Both the position numbers and the translations under genes were made by a program. This document shows, in pieces, positions 48,944 through 58,123 of a stretch of DNA of 64,000 nucleotides (position 1 is its first letter; every line of letters begins with the position of its first letter). The notes beneath the pieces are model-generated. The model made no database searches. It was given only the letters and a program-made list of their open reading frames with translations, and had not been told where the DNA came from. Origin of the DNA: Streptomyces celluloflavus (GTDB taxonomy: Bacteria; Actinomycetota; Actinomycetes; Streptomycetales; Streptomycetaceae); assembly GCA_000720995.1 (NCBI GenBank), contig JOEL01000026.1, forward strand, positions 17,565 through 81,564. The letters are read 5' to 3'.

Positions 48944-50227
48944 ATGGCTGTGCAAGTCACCGAAAGCTCCCCCGCCGTCACTCTCGGTCCCGCCGTCGCG
49001 CTCTCCTGCCGCGAGTGCGGACAGCGCTTCGACCTCGGCCCCCTCTTCGCCTGCCAGGAGTGTTTCGGGCCGCTCGAAGTGGCCTACGACCTGCCGGCCG
49101 GTGACCCGGACGGGCTACGGAAGCGGATCGAGTCCGGCCCGAACAACATCTGGCGCTACGCCCCCCTGCTGCCCGTCCCCGAGGACGTCGCCGGCAAGCC
49201 CAGCCTCAACCCGGGGCTGACCAAGCTCGTCAAGGCCGACAACCTCGCCCGCGAGCTGGGCGTCACCGGCGGTCTGTACGTCAAGGACGACTCCGGCAAC
49301 CCGACGCACTCCTTCAAGGACCGGGTCGTCGCCATCGCCGTCGAGGCCGCCCGCGCCTTCGGCTTCACCACCCTGTCCTGCTCCTCCACCGGCAACCTCG
49401 CGGGCGCGGTCGGCGCCGCGGCGGCCCGCGCCGGATTCCGCTCCTGTGTCTTCATCCCGCACGACCTGGAGGCCGGCAAGGTCGTCATGGCCGCGGTCTA
49501 CGGCGGCGAACTGGTCGGCATCGAGGGCACCTACGACGACGTCAACCGCTTCTGCTCGGAGCTCATCGGCGACCCGCTGGGCGAGGGCTGGGGCTTCGTC
49601 AATGTCAACCTGCGCCCCTACTACGGCGAGGGCTCCAAGACGCTGGCGTACGAGATCTGCGAGCAGCTGGGCTGGCGGCTGCCGGACCAGATCGTCATCC
49701 CGGTCGCCTCCGGCTCCCAGCTCACGAAGATCGACAAGGGGCTCAAGGAGCTGATCGCGCTCGGCCTGGTCGAGGACCGGCCGTACAAGATCTTCGGCGC
49801 CCAGGCCGAGGGCTGCTCGCCCGTCTCCACGGCCTTCAAGGCGGGCCACGACGTCGTACGGCCGCAGAAGCCGGACACCATCGCCAAGTCGCTGGCCATC
49901 GGCAACCCGGCCGACGGGCCGTATGTGCTCGACATCGCGCGCCGTACCGGTGGTGCGGTGGAGGACGTCGACGACGAGCAGATCGTGGCCGCGATCAAGC
50001 TGCTGGCCCGCACCGAGGGGATCTTCGCGGAGACCGCGGGCGGGGTGACCGTCGGCGTGACCCGGAAGCTCATCGAGAGCGGTCAGCTCGACCCGTCGCT
50101 GACCACCGTCGTCCTGAACACCGGTGACGGCCTCAAGACGCTGGACGCCGTGGCCCCCACCACCGGGCCCACGGCCACCATCCGTCCGAGCCTGGAAGCG
50201 TTCCGCGCCGCCGGTCTGGCCGGCTGA
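48944..50227 (+). CDS. thrC: Threonine synthase
   Basis: A 427-aa PLP enzyme converting O-phosphohomoserine to threonine. An N-terminal zinc-ribbon (CRECGQRFDLGPLFACQECFG) is followed by the fold-type II core. The PLP lysine is in DSGNPTHSFKDRVVAIA, the phosphate loop in SCSSTGNLAGAVGAAAARAG, and VASGSQLTKIDKGLKEL and ETAGGVTVGVTRKL close the site. ATG 48944 is chosen; ATG 48920 in frame (MRRKGLAS) is possible and better spaced from a GAGG. SAM control makes sense because phosphohomoserine is the branch point between threonine and methionine in actinobacteria. Confidence 0.95.
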   Translation: MAVQVTESSPAVTLGPAVALSCRECGQRFDLGPLFACQECFGPLEVAYDLPAGDPDGLRKRIESGPNNIWRYAPLLPVPEDVAGKPSLNPGLTKLVKADNLARELGVTGGLYVKDDSGNPTHSFKDRVVAIAVEAARAFGFTTLSCSSTGNLAGAVGAAAARAGFRSCVFIPHDLEAGKVVMAAVYGGELVGIEGTYDDVNRFCSELIGDPLGEGWGFVNVNLRPYYGEGSKTLAYEICEQLGWRLPDQIVIPVASGSQLTKIDKGLKELIALGLVEDRPYKIFGAQAEGCSPVSTAFKAGHDVVRPQKPDTIAKSLAIGNPADGPYVLDIARRTGGAVEDVDDEQIVAAIKLLARTEGIFAETAGGVTVGVTRKLIESGQLDPSLTTVVLNTGDGLKTLDAVAPTTGPTATIRPSLEAFRAAGLAG

Positions 50228-50306
50228 CCCGCCGTACGCGGCGGCCGCGCACGGCTTCCGCAGCAGCTCCCGAACTCGTATCCCGAAGTCGCTGGAAGGC
50301 AGAACC

Positions 50307-50585
50307 ATGAGCGTCAAGGTCCGCATCCCCACCATCCTCCGCACGTACACCGGCGGCCGGGCCGAGGTCCCCGCCGAGGGCGCGACCCTCTCCGAGGTCA
50401 TCGCCGACCTGGAGAAGAACCACCAGGGCATCGCCGCCCGGGTGCTGGACGACGCGGGCAAGCTGCGCCGCTTCGTGAACGTGTACGTCAACGACGACGA
50501 TGTCCGTTTCGATCAGGGCCTGGCGACGGCCACGCCGGACGGTGCGGGCATCTCGATCATTCCCGCGGTGGCCGGCGGCTGCTAA
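50307..50585 (+). CDS. cysO: CysO-like sulfur-carrier protein with C-terminal GGC
   Basis: A 92-aa ubiquitin-fold protein, closely patterned on mycobacterial CysO: VRIPTILRTYTGGRAEV, LRRFVNVYVNDDDVRF, DGAGISIIPAVAGGC. The Gly-Gly end is the site activated as a thiocarboxylate by a MoeB/MoeZ-type enzyme for CysM-dependent cysteine synthesis. Here a Cys follows GG, so it needs trimming (for example by a Mec/JAMM protease) before activation. It lies 79 bp after thrC and probably shares its transcript, with a very strong terminator after it. Confidence 0.88.
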   Translation: MSVKVRIPTILRTYTGGRAEVPAEGATLSEVIADLEKNHQGIAARVLDDAGKLRRFVNVYVNDDDVRFDQGLATATPDGAGISIIPAVAGGC

Positions 50586-50613
50586 TTCAAGCCATCTCTC
50601 TGCTTGCCTGACT

Positions 50614-50653
50614 GGAATTGCCCCGTCCGCCGTAAAGCGGACGGGGCAATTCC
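50614..50653. terminator. Terminator after cysO
   Basis: A perfect 17-bp inverted repeat (50614-50630 and 50637-50653), starting GGAATTGCCCCG, with a 6-nt loop. It is one of the two strongest hairpins in the window. Confidence 0.9.
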
Positions 50654-50998
50654 ATGTGCGGAAAGGGGATACCATTCAGGTGATCCCTCTCCGCAAGCGT
50701 GCTGAACGCATATGAGACCGCGGTGAGTTGTGCCCGAAGTGTGTGCGGTATTTGTCGCATAGGCACGCTATGCCCGGCCCGACTTGCCCGGGAGTATCGG
50801 GAGTTCACCGCATATCGCCGTTTCCCCGGCGCCAGAATTCTCGTCCGATTGACCTGTTGCTCTGGGCAGTGGTGCGGATACATTCAGCGGCGGTCGACGC
50901 GTTCCGGCGCACACCCCACGGGCCTCTCGGGGGGTGAGGTCTGACCCGGGTCCGCGGAGTGCGGTCCTGCGCAAGGGCCAGTAATAGGGGAGTTAGGC
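50654..50998. other. Intergenic upstream of the cold-shock gene
   Basis: 345 bp, somewhat AT-richer than its surroundings, with no supportable gene. It should hold the csp promoter and a structured 5' leader, but I see no diagnostic motif. Confidence 0.4.
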
Positions 50999-51202
50999 AT
51001 GGCTCAGGGCACCGTCAAGTGGTTCAACGCGGAGAAGGGGTACGGCTTCATCGCGGTCGACGGTGGTGCGGATGTTTTCGTCCACTACAGCGCGATTCAG
51101 ATGGACGGCTACCGCACCCTTGAGGAGGGTCAGCGGGTCGAGTTCGAGATCTCGCAGGGCCAGAAGGGACCGCAGGCGGACATGGTCCGGATGGCCGGCT
51201 AG
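50999..51202 (+). CDS. Cold-shock domain protein
   Basis: 67 aa, the full [37 protein letters not shown] contains RNP1 (KGYGFIAV) and RNP2 (VFVHYSAI), and the end is [21 protein letters not shown]. It acts as an RNA chaperone or transcription antiterminator. GGGGAG lies upstream of ATG 50999. It is framed by strong hairpins on both sides, hence monocistronic. It sits between the cysO and groEL units. Confidence 0.96.
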   Translation: MAQGTVKWFNAEKGYGFIAVDGGADVFVHYSAIQMDGYRTLEEGQRVEFEISQGQKGPQADMVRMAG

Positions 51203-51238
51203 GGCGCCGACCGACTGCCGCGTCACAACCGCGTAAAG

Positions 51239-51276
51239 AGGAGGCTCGTACCCCCGCCGGGGGGTACGAGCCTCCT
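51239..51276. terminator. Terminator after the cold-shock gene
   Basis: A perfect 17-bp stem AGGAGGCTCGTACCCCC/GGGGGTACGAGCCTCCT with a 4-nt loop, 37 bp after the stop. Confidence 0.9.
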
Positions 51277-51320
51277 GTCGTGTGCCGACGGTGCTTCCGG
51301 GGTGGCTTCCCCCTCGGCCG

Positions 51321-51347
51321 CTTGCACTCTCCATGGTCGAGTGCTAA
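51321..51347. promoter_or_regulatory. CIRCE element 1 (HrcA operator) of groEL
   Basis: CTTGCACTC-N9-GAGTGCTAA: the right arm is perfect and the left arm differs slightly from TTAGCACTC. It is 205 bp upstream of the groEL ATG. Confidence 0.85.
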
Positions 51348-51355
51348 TCATTGCG

Positions 51356-51382
51356 TTAGCACTCTCCGGGTGAGAGTGACAA
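51356..51382. promoter_or_regulatory. CIRCE element 2 (HrcA operator) of groEL
   Basis: TTAGCACTC-N9-GAGTGACAA: the left arm is perfect and the right arm has two changes. It is spaced 8 bp from element 1, giving tandem HrcA sites. Confidence 0.85.
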
Positions 51383-51401
51383 TCAAGGACCGGGTGGGTG
51401 A

Positions 51402-53174
<1,773 letters not shown>

Positions 53175-53205
53175 TCCTCCCGGATCATCTGTCCTGACGT
53201 TCGTT

Positions 53206-53239
53206 GGGGCGGCACCCTCCTCCCAGGGGGTGCCGCCCC
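53206..53239. terminator. Terminator after groEL
   Basis: A perfect 12-bp stem GGGGCGGCACCC/GGGTGCCGCCCC with a 10-nt loop, 32 bp after the stop. Confidence 0.85.
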
Positions 53240-53447
53240 AGCGGCGTTTCGGCGGGGATGTGCGCCGCCGGGATGTGCGGGGGTTCATGGCCGGATGGCG
53301 GCCTGTGGGGCGATGAGGGACCAAAGTCCCTGTTCGCGGGATTTGGTCCCGGGTGACACTTTTCCGAGCTCAGAGCCGAGCCGCCCCTCCCCATCCTCGG
53401 GTTCGAGGGGGCCCCAGCCCGACCCGACTCCGAGGATGCGGTACCCC

Positions 53448-54953
53448 ATGAGCACGCTCGATTCGCTGATCGTCGATGTCAATGACGGTTTCTGGACCTA
53501 TCTGCTGATCCCGCTGGTGATCTGCGCGGGGCTGTATTTCACGATCCGCTCCAAGGCCGTACAGCTGCGGCTCTTTCCCGAAATGCTGCGGGTGCTCAAG
53601 GACAAGGCGGAGCCGGGTCCGGACGGCGGAAAGACCGTGTCGTCGTTCGGGGCGTTCACCATTTCCGCGGCGGCGCGGGTCGGCACCGGAAATATCGCCG
53701 GTGTCGCGACCGCGATCACGCTGGGCGGCGCGGGCGCGGTCTTCTGGATGTGGGTGATGGCGATCATCGGCGGCGCCTCCGCGTTCGTCGAATCGGCACT
53801 CGCCCAGCTCTACAAGGTCCGGTACGGCGACCGGTCCGGCACTTATCGGGGCGGCCCGGCCTATTACATGCAGCGGGCGCTCGGAAAGCGCTGGCTCGGT
53901 GTGCTCTTCGCGATCACCATCACCGTGACCTTCGGTTTCGTCTTCAACGCCGTGCAGTCCAACACGATCGCCGCGGTCGCCTCCGGCTCGCTGTCCGGCG
54001 GCGAGGCCGAGTGGTTCGCCCCCGCGGTCGGCCTGCTGCTGGCGGTGCTGCTGGGGCTCGCGGTGTTCGGCGGGGTGCGCCGGATCACCTCGGTGACGAC
54101 GGTCCTGGTCCCGGTGATGGCCGTGCTCTACCTGCTGCTGGGCGCGGCCGTGGTGCTGCTCAACGCCGCCGACCTGCCGCGCGTCTTCGGCGACATCATC
54201 GGCGGCGCCTTCGGCTTCCGGGAGCTGGCGGCCGGCGGGATCGGCGCGGCGATCCAGCAGGGCATCCGGCGCGGCATGTTCTCCAACGAGGCGGGCCTGG
54301 GCTCGGCCCCGAACGCGGGCGCCGCCGCCGAGGTCTCGCACCCGGTCAAGCAGGGCCTCGTCCAGTCCCTCGGGGTCTTCTTCGACACCCTGCTGATCTG
54401 CTCGATGACCGCCTTCATCATCCTGACGACCAACCCCGAGCTGGGCGGCCGCCAGGGCGCGGACCTCACCCAGTCCGCGCTGACCGGCAGCCTCGGAAGC
54501 TGGGCCGGTCACGTGCTGACCCTGGTCGTCTTCATGCTCGCCTTCAGCTCCATGATCGGGAACTACTACTACGGCGAGTCCAACATCGGCTTCATGATCG
54601 ACAAGGACGGCAAGGGCGGCGCGCCCGGCAGGAAGTGGGTGCTGCCCACCTACCGGGTGCTGGTGCTGGCCGTGGTCTTCCTCGGCGCGCTCGGCTCGGT
54701 CAGCGTGGTGTGGAACCTCGCGGACGTCTTCATGGGCTTCATGGCACTGGTCAACCTGGTCGCGATCCTGCCCCTGTCGGTGATCGCCTTCCGGCTGCTG
54801 GACGACTACGTCGCACAGCGGCGGGCGGGCCTGGACCCGGTCTTCACCAGGGACCGGATGCCGGACCTGACGGGCGTGGAGTGCTGGGAGCCGCGGACGG
54901 CGACGGGCGCGGTGCCGGTGGCGTCGGCGGGGTCTGCGGGCGAGCGCGGGTAG
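53448..54953 (+). CDS. Sodium:alanine/glycine symporter (AlsT/AgcS family)
   Basis: 501 aa with about ten transmembrane helices. Family signatures are FGAFTISAAARVGTGNIAGVATAITLGGAGAVFWMWVMAIIGGASAFVESALAQLYK near the N-terminus, YRGGPAYYMQRALGKRW, and RGMFSNEAGLGSAPNAGAAAEVSHPVKQGLVQSLGVFFDTLLICSMTAFIIL. It takes up small neutral amino acids with Na+. ATG 53448 (MSTLDSLIVDV) has GAGGA 11 nt upstream; the open frame upstream lacks a ribosome site. Monocistronic between two terminators. Confidence 0.93.
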   Translation: MSTLDSLIVDVNDGFWTYLLIPLVICAGLYFTIRSKAVQLRLFPEMLRVLKDKAEPGPDGGKTVSSFGAFTISAAARVGTGNIAGVATAITLGGAGAVFWMWVMAIIGGASAFVESALAQLYKVRYGDRSGTYRGGPAYYMQRALGKRWLGVLFAITITVTFGFVFNAVQSNTIAAVASGSLSGGEAEWFAPAVGLLLAVLLGLAVFGGVRRITSVTTVLVPVMAVLYLLLGAAVVLLNAADLPRVFGDIIGGAFGFRELAAGGIGAAIQQGIRRGMFSNEAGLGSAPNAGAAAEVSHPVKQGLVQSLGVFFDTLLICSMTAFIILTTNPELGGRQGADLTQSALTGSLGSWAGHVLTLVVFMLAFSSMIGNYYYGESNIGFMIDKDGKGGAPGRKWVLPTYRVLVLAVVFLGALGSVSVVWNLADVFMGFMALVNLVAILPLSVIAFRLLDDYVAQRRAGLDPVFTRDRMPDLTGVECWEPRTATGAVPVASAGSAGERG

Positions 54954-54994
54954 CTCCTGGGCGGCGGCGGGCCGCCCGCGGCGGGCGAACTATT

Positions 54995-55024
54995 GGGGCC
55001 GCACCCTGGCCGGGGTGCGGCCCC
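54995..55024. terminator. Bidirectional terminator after the symporter
   Basis: A perfect 12-bp stem GGGGCCGCACCC/GGGTGCGGCCCC with a 6-nt loop between the convergent symporter and ArsR genes. Confidence 0.8.
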
Positions 55025-55104
55025 GGTCATGGTCGGAGCCTCAGGACGTCCGTACGGGGGTGAGGCCGGCCCACGGACCTCCAGCCTCACCTCTGCCGCC
55101 CCGC

Positions 55105-55515
55105 TCACCCGTCACCTGTCCTCTCCGCCGCCACCTCCGTCTCCGTCCCCACCTCCGTCCTGTCTCGCCCGTCCGTCTCCGTAGCGGCGGGTGGCCCGGG
55201 GTGCGGTGGGCGGTGGCGCGGCGGGTGGGGGATCACGTGGCGGACGACGGCGAGGAGGCCGGGGTCGGCGGCGGTGTAGAGGCGGTGGCGGTCACGGGGC
55301 CGGGAGCGGACCTGTCCGGCGCGTTGCATCGTGGCCAGATGGCGGCTGACGGTGGGGAGCGAGGCGCCGACCCGCTCGGCGAGTTCGGTGACGCTGTGCT
55401 CGCGGGTGCTCAGCAGCCACGCGAGGTGCAGCCGCACCGGGGATGACAGGAGTCGGAACACCGCGGCGGCCTGGGCCAGGGTCGCCGCATCGGGGTCGTG
55501 ATCGTCGGTGGTCAT
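55105..55515 (-). CDS. ArsR-family winged-helix repressor
   Basis: 136 aa from ATG 55515 (GAGGAAG upstream). The HTH is AAAVFRLLSSPVRLHLAWLLSTREHSVTELAERVGASLPTVSRHLATMQRAGQVRSRPRDRHRLYTAADPGL. It has no ELCVCDL-type metal Cys box, so the metal site, if any, is elsewhere, perhaps HVIPHPPRHRPPH, a His/Pro-rich stretch after the wing. It lies 110 bp downstream of the CaCA exchanger in the same direction, suggesting a cation-responsive pair. Confidence 0.88.
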   Translation of the reverse strand: MTTDDHDPDAATLAQAAAVFRLLSSPVRLHLAWLLSTREHSVTELAERVGASLPTVSRHLATMQRAGQVRSRPRDRHRLYTAADPGLLAVVRHVIPHPPRHRPPHPGPPAATETDGRDRTEVGTETEVAAERTGDG

Positions 55516-55625
55516 CTGCTTCCTCGCGTGGACGGTCGGGTCCGGAGGCCGTGACACCCGGCCGGAGGGGCCGGGTGCCTGCCCGTGGGATGGCGTGTGC
55601 GGCCGGGGTACGGCCCCGGGCCGGG

Positions 55626-56708
55626 TCAGGCCAGGATCGGGATGAGGCCGGCGGCGAACAGGACGTAGAAGCCGGCCGCGGCCGCGAGGCGGGCGGGAGT
55701 CAGCTTGTGGGCGCGCATGGTGACCAGCAGGTAGACGATGGCGGCCATGGTGATCAGGCCGGACCACAGCAGGGCGCCGTCGAAGTGCCAGCGGGTGAAG
55801 AGGAGTCCGAGGCCGCTGGGCACGGTGGCCTGGATCATCATGGCACCGGAGATGTTCGCCAGGGCCAGTTTGGTCTTGCCCTGGCGGACCCAGATCACCG
55901 CGTTCATGATCTCCGGCAGTTCCGTGGCGATGGGGGACAGCAGGAGGGCGGTCACGGCGGTGGACAGGCCCAGCATCGGGCCGATGGCGTCCAGCTGCTT
56001 CACGAACAGCTGGGAGGCGAAGAAGATCACCACGAGGGTGGCCAGGGTCTGGACGACCACGGCCCAGGTGGCCGGTGAGGCGGCCTTGGGCTGGAACTTC
56101 AGCGGCTCCAGCGCCTCCTCGCCACCCTCGGCCTCCTCACCCTGACCGCTCCGGATCTCGCGCCAGAAGTAGACCGCGTACGCGGCGAAGAACAGCAGGC
56201 CGAGCGCGGGCTTGAAGGCGAAGGCGACCAGGCCGAGCGCGACCTTGACGATGAAGATGGGCAGGAACCACTGCTGGTCCTTCGCCAGCCGCTTGATGTC
56301 CTTCGCCTCGCCCAGCGTCCGCGCGGTACGCGGCGGGGTCACGGCCGCGCCGGGGCCGCTTTCGAGGCCGGGGACGGTGGCGCGCTCCGTGCGGTGCCGG
56401 AGTGCCTTGCGGTGCTTGAACCAGAGCATCGTGCCGGTGACGCCGTAGGCGACGGTGGCCAGGGCCAGCGGGCCGCCCATGGCGGCTCCGACGCCGATGT
56501 CCTTGGCCTCCGCGGTGGCGCCGGTGGTGACCGCGACCAGCGTCACGACGGACTCGGGCAGTGCGGTACCGAAGGCGGCCAGGATCGTGCCGACCGCCAT
56601 CTTCCCGACGTTGAGGCGCTCGCCCAGCCACTCCACGGCGTTGACGAACCACTCACAGGAGAGGTAGATCGCCACCGCGCACACGATGAGCAGTACGAAA
56701 TGGATCAC
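55626..56708 (-). CDS. Sodium/calcium exchanger-family (CaCA) cation antiporter, probable Mn2+ exporter
   Basis: 360 aa from GTG 56708. Two homologous halves carry the alpha repeats GTILAAFGTALPESVVTLVAVTTG and LSTAVTALLLSPIATELPEIMNAVIWVRQG, with about ten helices and a charged central loop (RSGQGEEAEGGEEALEPLKF). CaCA proteins exchange divalent cations for H+ or Na+. The yybP-ykoY-type riboswitch upstream (56816-56930) responds to Mn2+ in characterised cases, so manganese (or Ca2+/Mn2+) efflux is the likely job. Confidence 0.88.
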   Translation of the reverse strand: MIHFVLLIVCAVAIYLSCEWFVNAVEWLGERLNVGKMAVGTILAAFGTALPESVVTLVAVTTGATAEAKDIGVGAAMGGPLALATVAYGVTGTMLWFKHRKALRHRTERATVPGLESGPGAAVTPPRTARTLGEAKDIKRLAKDQQWFLPIFIVKVALGLVAFAFKPALGLLFFAAYAVYFWREIRSGQGEEAEGGEEALEPLKFQPKAASPATWAVVVQTLATLVVIFFASQLFVKQLDAIGPMLGLSTAVTALLLSPIATELPEIMNAVIWVRQGKTKLALANISGAMMIQATVPSGLGLLFTRWHFDGALLWSGLITMAAIVYLLVTMRAHKLTPARLAAAAGFYVLFAAGLIPILA

Positions 56709-56815
56709 GGGATTCGTTCAGCCTTCCCGCACCGCGGGGGCTTCGAAGAACGAGCGTCGCGAGGAGTGGCGGCACGGCTTCGACCCCGCGACGCGCATCA
56801 GTCGTCGACAAAAAG

Positions 56816-56930
56816 GGCCGAAGGTCTCGCCCGCCCGCCCTCTCACCGAGTGCGGGCCCGGCCACCGGGAACCACGAGGGCTCCAGTGTGTCGACGACCG
56901 GTATTGCGGGGCTACTCCCCTTCGCAGCCT
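56816..56930 (-). ncRNA. yybP-ykoY (Mn2+-sensing) riboswitch
   Basis: On the minus strand: GCGAAGGGGAGTAGCC opens the aptamer (invariant GGGGAGUAG loop), GTCGTCGACA follows, and GGGCGAGACCTTCGG closes it (invariant GAGACCUU), with the CGAAGG/CCTTCG P1 pairing. This matches the yybP-ykoY consensus. A TTTTT run directly after P1 (GGCCCTTTTTG) hints at a terminator-type switch. It is about 105 nt ahead of the CaCA exchanger start. Confidence 0.85.
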
Positions 56931-57127
56931 CCCACCCTACAGGAGCCGGTGGGGACCGCCTTCGGCGTCCGGCGGGGGCGGTAGCGGGGGCCGCCGGTGG
57001 GGGAGCCATCGGGGGCGACGACTCGCCGGGGTGATCGGTGCGCACCTCGCCGGGCTCCTCGAAGCCTCTCCGGCCACGGCACTGACCCCGACCCGACCCG
57101 GCTGTCGACGGCACGTCGAGCCGACAT

Positions 57128-57456
57128 CTCATCCGCAGCCACCACTTCAAGAACGTCCTCGACGACAACGGCAACCAGGCCTCCGCCGACGAGGTGCGCG
57201 AGGTCCCCTGGGTTGCGATCAACGAACGCGTCCGCAAGAGGCCCAGCAGGTGCCCGAGACCGAGAAACGACTCCGCGCGACCGTCGCCAAGCTCAGGAAG
57301 ACCATCACGAACCAGAAGGCAGAGATCGACGAACTGCGCCGTCAGGTCACCACCCTCACCCTTGCCAGCGCGGTCCTCGTCCAAGGGCGGGACACATCGA
57401 CAGAACCGGCCCCGATTCCTGGCAACGTCGTGCCCCTCGCCCCACCGACTGCCTGA
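57128..57456 (+). pseudogene. Remnant of an integrase / DUF6262 mobile gene pair
   Basis: Two protein-like pieces in different frames. The first is about 57128-57240 and reads RSHHFKNVLDDNGNQASADEVREVPWVAINERVRK, resembling the C-terminal part of Tn554-like site-specific recombinases. The second, about 57255-57456, reads VPETEKRLRATVAKLRKTITNQKAEIDELRRQVTTLTLASAVL and ends PIPGNVVPLAPPTA, a coiled coil like DUF6262, the usual partner gene. The frame change and missing N-termini show decay. Sequence from 57457 to 57703 holds no gene. Confidence 0.5.
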
Positions 57457-57703
57457 GGTCTCAGTCCACGGAACCGCCCTGTCACCTCCCCCGCTTCGGG
57501 GACAGTTCCGACTCCGCATCCCGTGGCGTTTGAGGGATCCGGCGGTGATGCATTGCGCGGAGCCGAGATGGGATTCAGCCACCGTGTGGGCCCAGCGGAC
57601 GGGGCGAGTACTACGGCCATATCATCCTCAGTTACGTAGCAAACGGGGACCAGCAGGCTCATAAACGCTATGGGCTGAGCTGGTTGACACACAGGGGGTT
57701 GCC

Positions 57704-58123
57704 ATGTCGACGCCAGTTGAGCTTCTGGCAGCAGCGAGTGGTGCTGTTGCGGGAACGATGGGGAATGACCTTTATGGTTACGCGCGCCAGCGCGTCGTGG
57801 ATCTTTGGCGACATTGCAGGGGTGCAGGAGCCGACGGCGAAGCCGAAGTGCTGGCTCGGCTTGACACGTTGGAACAGGCGGTGGCGGCCATCGAACCTGA
57901 GCAGCGGGCTGCCATGGCCGGAGGCGTGCAGGTGCCGGTGCGGGAGATCCTCGCCGCCTGCGTTGGTGACGATCAGCCCGAAGCGCTGCAGGAACTCATC
58001 GATGCATTGGAAGCACGGGCTGCTGAGACTCCGGTGATCTCACACCAGACGGTGACAGGGAACCTCGTCCTCGGCGGCATCAATGTCGCAGGACGTGACA
58101 ACAACTTGGGGGGCGCTCGCTGA
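57704..58123 (+). CDS. Unknown protein 1 of a three-gene overlapping operon (VAGRDNN motif)
   Basis: 139 aa from ATG 57704 (AGGGGG 6 nt upstream). Not recognised. An Ala/Gly hydrophobic start (ELLAAASGAVAGTMGNDLYGYARQRVVDLW) could be a membrane-associating helix. A helical region with LDTLEQAVAAIEPEQRAA follows. The C-terminus reads VTGNLVLGGINVAGRDNN, which recurs almost unchanged at the N-terminus of the next protein, implying a shared assembly or docking strand. Codon use is less GC3-saturated than the core genes. Its stop overlaps the next ATG (TGATG). Confidence 0.75.
   Translation: MSTPVELLAAASGAVAGTMGNDLYGYARQRVVDLWRHCRGAGADGEAEVLARLDTLEQAVAAIEPEQRAAMAGGVQVPVREILAACVGDDQPEALQELIDALEARAAETPVISHQTVTGNLVLGGINVAGRDNNLGGAR

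Noticed and set aside
51339-51364. A CIRCE element with its two arms in reversed order.
   Set aside because: The arms belong to two separate tandem CIRCE elements (51321-51347 and 51356-51382), each in the normal order.
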